NCBI GenBank assembly: GCA_025917655.1
Contig: CP084619.1
Location: 124,001 to 188,000, forward strand
From: Chlorella sorokiniana
Lineage: Eukaryota > Chlorophyta > Trebouxiophyceae > Chlorellales > Chlorellaceae
DNA length: 64,000 nucleotides
Direction of reading: 5' to 3'
The position numbers and the translations under genes are program-made. The notes under the pieces were generated by a model. That model was not told where the DNA came from and searched no databases. It saw nothing but the letters and a program-made list of their open reading frames with translations. Numbering within the stretch: position 1 is the first letter of the stretch; every line of letters begins with the position of its first letter. Positions 29,320-42,000 of this stretch are shown piece by piece.

Positions 29320-32300
29320 ATGGCGCCGTCAAAGGGCGAGGACCGCCTGGCCCAGAAGAGCGCCGCCGCCTTCTTCGCCGACAACCGGACCATTGCTGGC
29401 TTTGACAACGTGAGGCCCTGCTTGCTTACCACAGCCCACCGCCTGCCTTTGCTGCAGCTGCTTGGCTCATCAGCTCGGCCTCAACCGTTTGCTGTGGTTC
29501 CTGCTCTCCGCAGCCCGGCAAGTGCCTGTACACTACTATCCGTGAATTGGTGGAGAATGGGCTCGATGCTGCGGAGAGCATCAGTCAGCTGCCCGACCTC
29601 GACATCACTATGTGAGCTGCACCATAGCCTGTGCTGCTGCCTCCGCTGTGCATGCGCACCTGCCGCTCAGGTGAACCCTCAGCCGACACGGAACCTCGCG
29701 CCGCACCCCCTCTAAGCCCTTGCTTCTCATCTCCTCCTTTCTGCCTCCCCCTGCCCCTCACCGCCCGGCCGCAGCGAGGAGATCAGCCAGCAGCGACTGA
29801 ACAAGATTCGGGCGTCACGAACCATGATCGACTGGATGAGGAGCTCTACCAGGACTATGAGACCGAGGGCGCCAAGCAGGTACAAAGCAGTACAGACCAC
29901 GCAGTGCAACTCAGGCACTGCATACAACATGTTGCAGCGCAGCGCCCGGGCCACCCGCATTGATGTGTTTTGCAGAAGCGCCTGGCCAAGGAGGCAAAAG
30001 AAATGGAGCGGCTGGAGAAGCAGGCTGTCAAGGTGCGGCAGTTTACAAGGGGGAAAGGGCGGGGGGGCGGCGCGCTTGCGCGCGCGGACGAGGGGGGCGC
30101 GCGCGCGGAGAGAGGCGTCACCTTGCGCTCCCTTCGCCCCTCCATCCCCTCCTTCACCCGCCTGCCCACCCGCCTGCCAGCTCGCTGCTCGCCTGATTTC
30201 CTCGCAATGACCGGCTTGCTGGCCCGAGCGCAGAAGGGTGAGAGCACAGCCACCGTGGAGGCGAGGAAGCGTGAGCTGGAGGCCAAGCGGGCGCAGGCCA
30301 GCCGCAGCGAAAAGGTCTTCTTCCGCGTTACCGTCAAGGCACGTGTCGCCGGCAGCGTTTTCCTTCCTTGCACACGCCAAACGTCTGTGGCTGCTTGTGC
30401 CCGCACCTGGCTCTTGCCTGTGCTGCTGCAAGATTGTGCTTAGGTTAGATAAGGGTGACACACCATACACCACATCCCGCGCCCCCCTCCCCCTATCACC
30501 AACCGTCCCTTCTGTTCCACGCTTTCTTCCGCTGCAGGACAACGGCATGGGCATGGCCCACAAAGACATCCCCGACATGCTGGGCCGCGTGCTGAGCGGT
30601 ACCAAGTACGGCGTGAAGCAGACGCGCGGCAAGTTTGGGCTGGGTGCCAAGATGGCGCTCATCTGGGCCAAGATGTCCACGGGGCTGCCGATCGAGGTGA
30701 CGAGCGCGCGGCGCGGGGCGGCCACGCAGTCGTACTACAAGCTGGACCTGGACATCGAGCGGTGAGAGACTTGCAAGTGTGGCTGCATCCATGTGTGTGT
30801 GTTGTGTTGTGTTGTTGGTGCAGAGGTGGGCATGGGTGGGCGGTGGGCTGTGCATTTAGAGAAGATGAGAGAAGGCTTAGAGAAGGGAATGCTGGTGGTC
30901 TCGTGCGTGTATGTGAATGTGTTGCTCTGAGAGTGAGCACACTGCGATGGCCCTGGCAGGAGCACGCAACCTTCTCAATCTACAGCTCCCTCTGACTCAC
31001 GTGCAACACACAGTGGAGAACCAAACACTCTGCCGCCCGCTGCCGTCGCAGGAACCAGCCAAACGTGCACGAGGGGCGGCTGCTGGACAACCCGCACGGG
31101 TGGCACGGCGCGGAGCTCAGCGTGACCATAGCGGGAATTGGCAGTACTACCGTGCCAAGATTTTGAAGTACCTGCAGCAGATTGCCGTCATCACACCCTA
31201 CGCCCAGGCGAGGGCTGTCTGTTTGCGACCTTGCAGCACGCTATCCTCCCATGCTTGCGGCTGAGACACATCCACACGGGACAGGCAGTGGAGCCTGGCC
31301 ACACCGCTGTTGTGAGCGATGCGGGCTGACGGCTGAGTATGTCTGAAGCACGCCCACGCCGCTGCCTCCCCGCAGTTCAACTTTGCCTTCCGAGCGGAGG
31401 ATGAGAAGAGCAGCCTGGCGGTGACGTTTGTGCGGCGCACCAGCAAGATGCCGCAGCCTCCAAAGGTGGGGCAAGCCGGCTCTTTCAACCCGTGCTGTGC
31501 TGTGCTGTCTGAAGTGTGCCGTGGTAGGGTGGGCCGCGCTACGGCCGCCCGCACCTCCGCTCGCCCAGCGGCTGCCGCACGGCGGGGGCACAGCGCTGCG
31601 ACGTGTGGACAGCGCGGCGGCACCCTTCCGCTTCGCACCCTGCACCCTGCTGATTCAATAAGTCAGAAGCGATGGTTTCAGTGGTGTTCTCCTCCAACGC
31701 CTTGTGCAGGCCACCAAGCACCACCCCTCCTCAGTGGATTTGGAGCTGATCAAGCGCCTGGCGGCCTCCACCAGCGCCTCCAGCCTGGCTTCTTTCCTCA
31801 GCAGGGAGTTTGACTGCATCAGCCGTGACCTGGCGGGTGAGCCGAGGCAAGCGGCAGGCAGCGGGCGCCGCGGGCAGCTTGGGCGGCCGCAGATGGCGCC
31901 AACAGACGTCTGCTGGGTGTTTGTGCCTGTAATTGGCGTGTTTAGTGAGGAAGGCTCTGCATGCCAGCATTGCTTGCCGCTGGGCGGACAGCCGTGGCCC
32001 AAGCCACCCCCCTGGTGCTTCCCTCTGCTGCACGCCCTGTCGCGTCTGAGCGCTCTTCCCGGCCCCAGTGCAGAGAAGATTTCGCTGGAGATGCGCTGCG
32101 ACCCAGCCACACCTCCTTCCGAGCTGACCACCAAGCAGGTGGTGGCCATGCATGATCTGCTGCACCAGCTGCGGTTTGCAAGCCCCGACGGCGCGCACCT
32201 CAGCCCCGTGGGTGGGTGGGAGGGCAGGCGGATGGCAATGGGGCCTGCGAGCCGCACAAACGCTCGCTGGGGTGCCTGCTGTGGTTGCTTTGCGGCGCCG

Positions 32301-34374
32301 CCGTTCCAACAAAAACTTTCCTTGCTGCTGAAGGGTACTTGCAGCATCGCTCGGTGTTCACAGCCATCTAGGTGCACACAGCCTAGATGTACACAACCAC
32401 GCACGCGCGCACTCGCAGCCCTGCTCGCCCCGCGTGCGCCCCACGCTGTGCACCCTGTGCAGGCGAGTACAACCTGCGGCTGGGCATCATGAAGGAGCTG
32501 CGCCCGGAGATGGTGGCCACACACGCGGGGCTGTCGGGGTGCACGAGGGCCACGCCTTTGTTGTCGAGGCGGCGGTGTCGGTGGGCGGGCGCGGCATCAA
32601 GCCGGGCCTCAACATCCATCGCTTCGCCAACCGCATACCGCTGCTGTTTGAGGTGGGTTCTTGCTTTCGTGCTTGCTTCTTTACTTGCCGTTTCCCTTTC
32701 TTGTTCTGGTATAAATGGCCCTCTGTCCAAGCAGAGACACCTGCAGGCGCGCCTGCAGCACTCGGCAGCAGAGGGCCGGGCATCGCCTCGCTGCCTGGGA
32801 GGCCCTGCCCGGCGCCTCAGCTGTGGCCGCGCCCTGGCTGCAGGGCGGCTCCGACGTCATCACCCGCACCGCCATCAAGCGCATCAACTGGTCTGCCTAC
32901 AAGATCAACCAGGCCACCGACAAGGTAGCACGCCGGCAGGCGCACGAGCGGAGGGGCGGCAGCCATGCCAGCGCAGCGGTCGCCACCCAGTGGCAGGGGC
33001 GGCGGCAGAGGGAGGGCTGCGCCAGTGCACGCCATAAGGCTGAACGCGGCGGCTCGCTCACGCTGCCTTGCCACTGCTGCTGTGCAGGTGGGGGTGTTTG
33101 TGTCGCTCGTCTCCACTAAAATTCCCTTCAAGGGAGCTGGCAAGGAGTACATCGGTGGGCAGGGGTGTGATGTGTGAAGAGGACATTGCTGTGTCCGTGT
33201 GCCATTGCGTGTGCATGTGTGGTTGGCATGGGGGTGGCGGCTGGGTTGTTGTGGCCGACATCACCGAAGCGGCGCCTCTGAGCTGCCATGCGTGATGGCC
33301 TCAAACGTGCTGCTCGTCCTTCGCCGGCTGTCCTTCTTGATGCGTGCCAAGGCTCCCCCCCCAACCCCCTTCAATCTCGATCTCACTCAACCTCAGTCAC
33401 AATGGGGTTGGGCCAAGCTGGGCATGCCACCCCTCGCACCTCCCGACCCTCCCGGTGAAAGCGCTGCGCCCCGCCCGCTGCGCAGCGGACGATGTGGAGG
33501 AGATGCAGGCGGCGGTGCGCTCCGCCATCCAGCAGTGCTGCGTGCAGCTGAAGAACAAGATTGCCAAGCAGCAGGCGGCGCGGGAGCAGCGGCAGCGCAA
33601 GAAGAACCTCACCAAGTACATCCCGAACGTGGCGGCGGCGCTCTTCACGGTGCTGCGGGCGGTGGCGGCGCAGCATGACGACGGGCCCCAAGGTGTGCCA
33701 AGCGGGGTGATGTCCGTCATTCTGTGGCGATTCGCCACCTGCCCCTGGCATGCAGCGCCAGCCACTTGCTGAGGTCCCCTTGCGACTGTGCCCCCAAGCC
33801 TGCGCTGCCTGATTTCCCAAGTGCCCGTCGGGCCGGCGCCCTGCAGCCAAGCGGCGGCGTCGGGACACGGCGACGGAGGGTGTGGTGGCGGGGGTGCGGG
33901 CGGGGAGGTGACTGAGGCTGTGCTAGCAGCCCGGCTGGAGCAACATGTGGAGCAGATTGATGTGGACATGGTGAGGGCTGGCGGGGGAAGCGGGCAGTTT
34001 GGGACGAGGGCTGGCGGCGTGGTGCATGGCCAGCTCTGGACGCGAGCGACGCCCCGCGTGTGCCGCCAACCCAGCCGATGCTGCGTTCACCTTTATCAAC
34101 GCCACGGCCCAGGAAGCCTGCTTCGTTGCGGCAACCCACCCTTGGAGGGCGGCTGCGGCACGCTGCCCGAGACTCGCTTGTGCCTGCTGCGGTACCGCCT
34201 GAGCTCCACGCACGGTGTGCCACCCTGCGCAGGCGCTCGAGTATCAGCTGCAGCAGGGCGTGGCCGCGGCTGCCCGGGTGGATGCACACCTGGCGCCGCT
34301 CGCGCCGCGGCACAGCTACGGGCCAGAGGCGCACTGCGACGTGGGCGTGGTGCGGCTGCTGAAAGAGGCGTGAT
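29320..34374 (+). CDS. TOP6B: DNA topoisomerase VI subunit B
   Basis: ATPase subunit of the A2B2 type IIB topoisomerase found in archaea, plants and algae; in plants it drives endoreduplication. Start at 29320 (MAPSKGEDRLAQKS). GHKL ATPase motifs are clear: LYTTIRELVENGLDAAESI, VTVKDNGMGMAHKDIPDML, TRGKFGLGAKMALIWAKMS. Then ATQSYYKLDLDIERNQPN, HGAELSVTIAGNWQYYRAKI, VEAAVSVGGRGIKPGLNIHR and the transducer part ANRIPLLFEGGSDVITRTAI, INWSAYKINQATDKVGVFVS, LVSTKIPFKGAGKEYI, and a C-terminus ending VGVVRLLKEA. About 15 exons with GT-AG borders. One base looks missing near 29810 (LNKIR/GVTNHDRLDEEL) and near 32535 (VATHAG/VGVHEGHAFVVEA). The A subunit (SPO11-like) is not in this window. Confidence 0.92.
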
Positions 34375-34745
34375 TCATGGAGTGCAGGCGGCAAAGCTTG
34401 GCACACCAGTGCCTCTAGCTGCGACCTGCCGGCGCAGTTATGTGCCCTGACAGGGCAGCAGAGGTCCCCTTGAGCCTGTCGTTCCAGCAGGTGCGCAGGA
34501 GCCGCTGCACAGCAGGGCACCGCGGGCATACATGGCTGCTCCCTTTGCCTGATGTCGACACACGGCTCTGCCTCTAAAGTGACAGCTGAAAACACAGTTC
34601 TGCGATGCAGCGCAGCAGCCACTATGTGCGCAGTTCAAGAAGAAGGGATGTCAGTTGTAGAGAGACGTCGCACAGCGACATCGCGGTTCACTTATTCAGT
34701 TCTTTTCTTGTTCAGTCATGAAATGGCGGCATGCGTCTGCTGGGG
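34375..34745. other. Convergent 3' intergenic region
   Basis: About 370 bp between the stop codons of TOP6B and the sulfotransferase. It holds 3' ends only; nothing else seen. Confidence 0.45.
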
Positions 34746-36104
34746 TCACGCCGGCATCAGCAGCCGCACGTCGTCGCCATAGAACGAAAGCAGGCTGGAG
34801 TAGCAGGAGGCGTGCGGGCCTCTGAAGAAGTCCATCTTGTCGCAGTAGCTCACTGCTGGTGATGGCGGCCGGTCCAGCAGCCGCCGCGTGCTGTTGCCGC
34901 TGCTGCGGCCGGCAGGCGTGCAGCGGCTGCTGCCCGTGTTCTTCTGCAACCGGCCAGGCGGCGGGAGCTTGGGGGCATCCACCCGCTCGTTCATGAGGTC
35001 TATCAAGCTGCTGAAGTCCTCATGGAAGGACTCCACCCGGCCGATGAAGTCCACGGCAGTCTCTCCCTCCTCGGTGACAAAGCAATCGGCTTGGGGGTGC
35101 ACCTGCAAGCACATGCGGCTGAGTCGAGTGATCGACGCAACACAGCTTGTGGGCCCCTCCCACGAATGTGCCAGCTTGGTCAAGATGCTCACATGGCCGT
35201 ACTGGTGCACGCCTGAGGCTGGCGCCTTGCAACACTCGTCGCTTTCATCCGGCTCAAAGTGGCCCTTGCAGGCGTCGCCCAGGACGAAGGGGTCCTCACA
35301 AAATTCCTCCCAGGTGGGGACGCAGCTGGGCTCCATGAAGCTCGCCAGGTAGAGGTACTGGCTGATGCTCCGGGTCAGCACCTGCGCAGCATGCAGACCT
35401 TGATTCCGGCATCCTCCATCACACGGCGATGCTGAGCTGGGCCCAGGTGGGCAGTCAGAGGCTCACGTTTCTTGCAAAGCCAAATACAAAGTATTCGTCC
35501 CACTTGGACAGGACATGGTCCAGCTGCGTCTGGTTGCCAATGTTCAAGTATCTGCAAGCGGCAAAACCATCATGACTGTGAAAGTTGGGCAGGTGACGGC
35601 ACGGGTGGAGCACTGCAGGAGGCCTCACGTCAGGCATCTCGAGGCGGCGCGGCTCTTGTGCAGATTGGGCACGAAGCAGGGAGGGAAGTAAGCGATGATG
35701 GAGGTGCCTGCCGCCTTGGCGCTCTTCACAAGAATCACTTTGTGCTCGTCATTGTACGCCACGGCACACAGCCTCAAGGGTGGAGGCAGGGCGTCGCCCT
35801 GCAGCCGCCGCTCCCGCCAGTCGGCTGGGTAGTAGAGCTGCTCCGCACTGCCGCCGTCGCTGAACTGAGCGCGCAGCTGCGACAGGCCAACCAAAGGCCC
35901 GTGCTTGACCACCTTGCCGTGAAGGCTGAGCGGGGTGGATGCGTCCAGGGGGCCTCTGCCAGCAGATGTGAGACCGGCGAGCGGGAACTGCCACAAGCAC
36001 ACGGCCACGCCGAAGAGCAGCACCGACAACAGGAGCGGCCGCTGGGCACGCGACGCTGATGGGCGCGCACCCATTCCTTCCAAGGCTTGTGCAAATGGCT
36101 GCAC
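34746..36104 (-). CDS. Sulfotransferase family protein, type II membrane
   Basis: Transfers sulfate from PAPS, probably to a carbohydrate in the Golgi. Start at 36104 (MQPFAQALEGMGARPSASRA), followed by a signal-anchor (LLLSVLLFGVAVCLWQFPLA). The PAPS 5'-phosphosulfate loop is HKVILVKSAKAAGTSIIAYF. Downstream come FVFGFARNVS (the 3'-phosphate-binding Arg and Ser region), SISQYLYLASF, a Cys-rich patch with CVPTWEEFCEDPF and DECCKAP, and FIGRVESFHEDFSSLIDLM, a typical Sulfotransfer_2 C-terminal block, ending DDVRLLMPA. Four or five exons, all on one strand. The acceptor is unknown. It shares a divergent promoter region (36105-36494) with the GT92-like gene, which suggests co-expression in glycan decoration. 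Confidence 0.75.
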
Positions 36105-36494
36105 AACGACGATAGTCGAGCGGGCGGTTCAGTGACTGCCAACAAGCGACGGCGGCAGGGGCAGGGCGCAGGCGGAGCCTGGCGGCTGGAGGGCCGCTGC
36201 GCAGTGCCCACGGGCATCGCTCAGGCCTCACTGCGTTGCTCGCAAATCGCTGGCACTAGCATTGAGGCCCCACCTTTTGGTTCGGTTGACAGGAATTAAA
36301 GACCCTGTCTGCGTTTATGCTGGACACATTAGTGTTGTGTGTGAAAGGTGTATACTGATAATAACAATGCCAGCACGCTGCCCTGTTCGTTCCCCATCAA
36401 CGGCACCACTTGTACTGCTCGGGTAAAGCCGCTTGGTCTGCGCACGGAACCGGGTCCGATCAATGCCCATTGAACTGTGAAAGAGTTGAATCGC
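36105..36494. promoter_or_regulatory. Divergent intergenic region, sulfotransferase / GT92-like
   Basis: About 390 bp between two divergent genes for predicted Golgi enzymes. It includes an AT-richer stretch at 36290-36370. No specific factor site is recognisable. Confidence 0.4.
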
Positions 36495-38669
36495 ATGTCC
36501 GCAATGACTGGGGGACCCAATTTTTTCAAGCCAAGGCCTAAGCGAGGCCAAGCTCTGCTGTTCTTGATGATTGTGGCGGCCACTTCGCTGTTGCTGCAAC
36601 AAATGCGCTGTCGAGCCCCGCTGGGGGCAGGTCAGCCTGCCCAGCACCCTGGCCAGGCAGCTGCAGTTGCAAGTGAAGTGGTCCAGGCCGGCTTTGGGGG
36701 CGTCCACCGCTACAGCATCCCCGGACAGTTTGAAAAGTCGCCGCCAGCCACGGATTCCGGTCCCAGGGCGGGCACGCTGCACATCTACCTAAAAGCGCTA
36801 CGGTGGCCGGTGAGGCGGTTGGCCGCTGGGAGCGCGTGCACCCAAGCAGAACCCTGACCACCGCCCGTAGCTTTGCTTGCAGGTGGGCAACAGCACGTAT
36901 CATCTGCGGCTCAAGGGCTTCCTTGCTTTTGAGCCCACGGTGCACCCAGCGCACTGGAAGGGCACGATGCACCTGGACGGCTTCGACACGTTTTTCAACG
37001 TGCCCGGTCGCGGCCCGCCTGCGCCTGCTGCTGCGCTCCGCCAGCGGCGGCTGGGAGCGGCCGCTATCGCTGGCCTTCTCGCAGCACCACTGCGAGATGT
37101 TCCCTCCCTGGGGCCAGCGCACCGAGTCGGGCCCCGACCACCGGGCGTGCTACGCCGCCGCACCCTTGGACAAGCCAGCCCACAGCCTGGCCGATCTGAG
37201 CGTCGACTTGGGGCCCACTACCGGCACCGACTACGAGCTGCTGGTGGAGGGCTGGCCGCGACGTGTGGCACTGAAAGCGCAGCTGCAGGCGGCGCTGGCA
37301 GCGCCGCCGGCAGCCACTGAAGCCGGCGGCCCGCCGCCGCTCTACCGGTCGTTGCCCACCTCCAAGGCGCCCGACAAAGTGATCCACCCTGCCAAGCTGG
37401 CACGACTGCTGGAGTGGGGCGACGAGTACTATGAGCCGCTGGGCCTGGCGGGCACACACCTGTATGTGCTGCCGGGCGAGGTGGCGGAGCTGGTCGCGCA
37501 GCAGGCCGTGCAGCGGCTGCTGGCGCGCGGCGGCTCACCCTCATCGAGTGGGACCAGTTCTCGTGGTTCAAGGTGCGCAGGTGGAGCGCAGTATCGACGG
37601 CCTGGCTGCCGCCGCTGCCGGACGGGTTGTGTTCGGATGCATGCTGAGCAGCAAATCTGGAAGGGGTCTCAGGCCCCGGGTTTGTGTCCCGGCCTGCCGG
37701 CTTGCAGGGCTGGACATACTACGACCAGCAGGTGAGAGCCTTCCCTCCTTTTGAAACGTCATGCGTGTTTTGCGCTTGCAGCAGTGTGCGGATGGGCCCG
37801 CACTGCATTGAACACCTGCCTGCCCCCCGCCTGCTGTTGCGCGCGCAGATTGTGCAGTCGCACTCTGTGCTGTCGTTCTGGGGCAGCCACGCACGGCTGC
37901 TGATGCTGGATGCGGACGAGTTCCTTGCGCCTGCCACGCCACGGCAGACCCTGCCCCGGCTGCTGGGCCCGGCGGGTGCCTGGCGGAGCAGCGCCCGGAG
38001 TGCCTCATGTTCTTCCGCCAGGACATCTACACCGCAGATCGCCCGCTCAACAAGCCCAGCGTGGAGCCGGGCTGGTGGGCCAGCAGCACGGAGCCCAGCC
38101 CGCTGCCGCGCTACAAGTACATCTCTCAGCTGCCGCGGCTGCCCAAGGTGATGGTGGACCCAAACCATGTGCTGCCTGTCATGGTGCACTACACCGCCAT
38201 CTGCGACGGCCAGTCGGAGCTGGCGAGCGGCGGCTCCAACGACACGCTGCACTCTGCCTGCGATGCACTGGCGCCCTGCACCTGGGTGCCTCAGGACTGT
38301 GCCACAATGTATCACGTGAGCCTTTGCTTGCAGCCAGCACGAGGATTTCCTCGGGCTGCGGATTGCCGCCTTTGACACCCCCCCCATTTTTGCCAGCTGC
38401 CTTGCACAGCATGTTCTGCCCGCACTTCACCCGGCTGCAGCCATCGTGCTCCACTGCCCGCCAGCTGCACACACATGCCATCTCCACACACCAGCCCCAG
38501 CCCCACGGCCACACCACCGCACATGCAGCCATACCGCCATCCTCTCTGTCCTTTGCTGCAGGTCCCCAACATGCACTCTGGCCGTGCCCAGCCCATCAAC
38601 GCAACGCCCATCCACCCCCGACTGGCTGTGGATGCTGAGTCGATAGTGAACGAATGCGCAAGTATTTGA
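36495..38669 (+). CDS. GT92-like (DUF23) glycosyltransferase, type II membrane
   Basis: Start at 36495 (MSAMTGGPNFFKPRPKRGQA) followed by a membrane anchor (LLFLMIVAATSLLLQQM). The lumenal part contains VGNSTYHLRLKGFLAFEPTV, a central AHSLADLSVDLGPTTGTDYE, LTLIEWDQFSWFK, GWTYYDQQ, then IVQSHSVLSFWG and RLLMLDADEFLAPATP, the DxD-type nucleotide-sugar site with the Y-DQ and SH features of GT92 proteins. It continues CLMFFRQDIYTADRPLN and VPNMHSGRAQPI and ends IVNECASI. The coding frame changes at least three times outside introns: near 37008 (FFNVPG/VAARLR), 37530 (ARGG/LTLIEWD) and 37973 (LLGP/GGCLAEQ). The latter two fit one missing base each. It may be a young pseudogene or a victim of consensus errors. 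The sugar and linkage made are unknown. Confidence 0.6.
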
Positions 38670-39074
38670 TTTTTAGATGTTTTCACACTGGGTTTTGTTA
38701 CCCTGACATCCGATTGCTTGACTTAACCACTCTCCGGCTTTGAGGTACGCGTGACGGTGACCAAGTGAAGCCTTCAACTCCCGAAGGAACTTGGCTGGCT
38801 GCGCTGGCTGGAAGGGCTGTAGCCAGATAAGCCGTGGTCTGGATGAACATGCACTCCGCCTTGTAAATCATTAGGGAAGTGGGCCAGGGCTGTTTGCTTT
38901 CAGCGGTATCAGGTGCACATTGGTCTCCTGCACTACAGGTGTACTGCTGGCGCATTCCAAAACTCGGTTGTGCTTGGATAGTAGTAACGCTGTATTGAAC
39001 CGGCTGCATCGCTAGTTGGTGTGTTGACTGCGAAGGGTCGGACAGCTGTCTTTGAGTTCATTCTGCACAGCTCA
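38670..39074. other. Intergenic region upstream of ORC1
   Basis: About 400 bp, relatively AT-rich; presumed ORC1 promoter. Nothing else recognised. Confidence 0.45.
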
Positions 39075-42000
39075 ATGTCTTCCAAGCGGCGCCGCGAACA
39101 GACAAAAGCAATGTGCGAGGACCCCAAACGTTTGGTGAGCATTGGAGGTGCAAATTGGCAAGTCCCTTGCTCAAACTGATCATGGTTGTCTCTCTGCTCG
39201 GGGCGTGTTGCAGACTAGATCAGCAACTCAGAAGGTTCCCAGCGGCAGCAGAAACTCGGCGAACGCAGCGCAACCAGCTGCCGCCAGGCGTGGCGGACGT
39301 TCGCGTAGCAGCGCAGGTCAGCCCGCGCATGCTCGCAGCAGCACGACGCCGCGGCGCGAGCCCGCTGCAGCCTCGCGGGCATGCAAGCGGCATGAGGTGG
39401 CAGAGGCCACAATCGATGGGGAGACCTTCAGTGTGGGAGACAGCGTGTATGTTGTGTTGGACACCGACCAGGTGGCACACCTGAGAGATGACGAGGAGGA
39501 CGACTGCGCGTGCCTGGTCTGCGGCGACGCAGAGAAGGAGGCGCGCGTCATGCTCGAGTGCGACCGCTGCCTGAGCGGCTGCCACTTGGGCTGCCTGTCG
39601 CCGCCGCTGAGCGAGGTGCCAGAGGTGCGGCCGCTCCCGCATGCTGATGGGCGGCTCAGCAGCCTTCCAGCTTCTGCTGCGTTCAGCGGCAGTATATCTT
39701 TGGGAGCATGGGCAGGTCACACTTCTCTTTCCAACCAACTGCATGTCGCTATAAATATTGAAGCACCCGGTGGATATGGAGGTAACTGGATGCACCCTGT
39801 GCCGCAGGGGGACTGGGTGTGCCCAGCGTGCGCTGCAGGGCGCGCCCCCTTGCCCGCCCGCCCTCCACCGCCCGCGACTGCCTGCTCCAGCGACGTGGCC
39901 TGGGCTTGGCGCGCATTGAAGCCATGTGGCAGGCACGCGGAGCCGCATGCCGGCAGCTTGGCTCCCCTTGGCAGATGCTGTCGCGCACCTGGGACAGCCC
40001 ACCAAGCGCTCACCACGCGGCTCCTCCTGCTGCGGCTGTTGTGCAGGATGCCGATGGCGTCGTGGAATGCCTGTACCGCTGGTACTGCGTACCGGAGGAA
40101 ACCCACGTGGGCCGCCAGGTGCGGCCGTGCGGCGCAGCAGGACCTTTGCGGTGGCAGCACCCCACGCGGCCTCCTTACCCGCACTCACGGCTCTCCCACG
40201 CTGTGCCGCCTATCCGCTTCTTCATTCCGACCCCATCCCGCCTCACACTCTCTCGCATGCGCTCCGGCCTCTTCCCTGCAGCGCCACCACCTGGCCCGCG
40301 AGGTATTCCTCACGCAGCTGCGAGATGCTGACAGCATCGATGCCGTGCTGCGCTACGCGCACGTGCTGGGGCCTCGGGAGTTTGCTGCTGGCGCCGCATG
40401 CTCTGCGCTGGGCGAGGATGTGTTTGTGTGCGAGTACGAGTACGACTCGGCCTGGCAGGTGGGCGCCGTGCATGGGTGTGTGTGGATGTGCTATACATCA
40501 GCATTGTTTATGTTGCTGCCGGGTGGTGGGTGGTTCGATGGTTGCTTGTGGGTGTGATAGGTGCTTGGCAGCTGGCAGCTGTGATGGATGCAGACTATTC
40601 TAACCATGGTTGGGTAAGGAAGTGGCAGGTCAGCGTGGGTTGGACTGCAGTGGGGCTGGCTCCCTTGCCCCCCCCAGTTCCCACCTGCCACACGTGTGTC
40701 CGTATGTGCTCACACCAAGCCACACACACGCTTGCCCTGGCTCGCCGCCCGCAGCGCTTCCGCCGCCGCGCAGCCTTTGATGGTGACAGCGAGGACGAGG
40801 CGGGCGGCGACGAGTGGGGCCCTGCCGGCGACGAGGTTTCAGACGATGAGGGGCCCGGCGGGGTGCGGCTGCAGGCAGGCTTGCGCTGCCACGAGCCCAG
40901 GGAAACAGCTGCCGGTGCTGCCGCGCGTTGCCATCGGCGACAGGGCCAGGAATCCACCATGCAGCAGCGCCCACCCACTTGGCAGGATCTGGAGGCTGAG
41001 GAGAGCCCGGGTACCGCGCGCAGAAAGCGCAAGTCGGCGCCCGCGGCGGCATCAACCGATGCAGGGAGGGCGGCGAGGAGGCGCTGGCGCGAGTGGGGGC
41101 GTTTGATGTGCCGCAGCACGCGCGCAAGCGGCAGCGCCAAGATACCGCACTCGGCAAGGTGGCACTCCCGCTGCCCTCGGGGTTTTCTTTTGCAGGCGAC
41201 AGCAGGCAGTGGTAATGAAGTTGTGAATCAACTTCAGACAGCCTCCTCTTCCTCCTTTTTTCCGTGAATGCAGGCACGCAGCCTGCTGGCGCTTGCGGCC
41301 GTGCCGCGATCGCTGCCGTGCCGCGACGCCGAGCGGGGGCAGGTTGCCGATTTCGTTCGTGAGGTCCTGTCTGAAGGTGCGCTGCTGTGCTGCCGCGCTG
41401 TGAGCGCAGGCAGCTGTGGTGCCTTCTTCCCAACACAATGGCTGCCGTCTCAGCGGCTCGTTGCCCGCCCAGGCGCAACTGTTGTGTGTGGGCCACCTGT
41501 TTGTGGGGCCACCCGCTGCGGCGCTGCAGGCGGCGGCAAGTGCCTCTACGTCAGCGGCATCCCGGGCACCGGCAAGACGGCCACGGTACTGGAAGTCATG
41601 CGGGGGATGAAGCGCCAGAGGTGTGTTGTGCACACAGGGGAGCTTCTCCCGTAGAGATGGGTGGGACAGCGGTCCACACAACCCTCCGCTTCCCCATGAT
41701 CACTTTCCGAGTACTATAGCAGCGGTTACCCCTGCTTGCAATAGGTCAAGTTTCGCCCCTTGCTTTGTGCTTCCCGCAGCGAGGAAGGCCGGCTGCCGCG
41801 CTTCCAGTTTGTGGAGATCAATGGCCTCCGCCTGGCTTCCCCCAGCATGCCTACTCCGCCCTGTACGAGGTCAGCACCGTGGGCCTGTCATGCGCAGCTT
41901 TGTTGCAGCTTTTGCCGCCCACAGCTTGCCGGCCTTCACCGCCACGGGGATGCAGAAGCTATGCTGCGCTGCGCCGCACCTGTGCAGGCCCTCACCGGCG

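Noticed and set aside
40622-41500. Overlapping 200-300-residue frames on both strands in the ORC1 linker
   Set aside because: They coincide with the acidic linker exons and introns of ORC1, and only the ORC1 frame connects recognisable domains.
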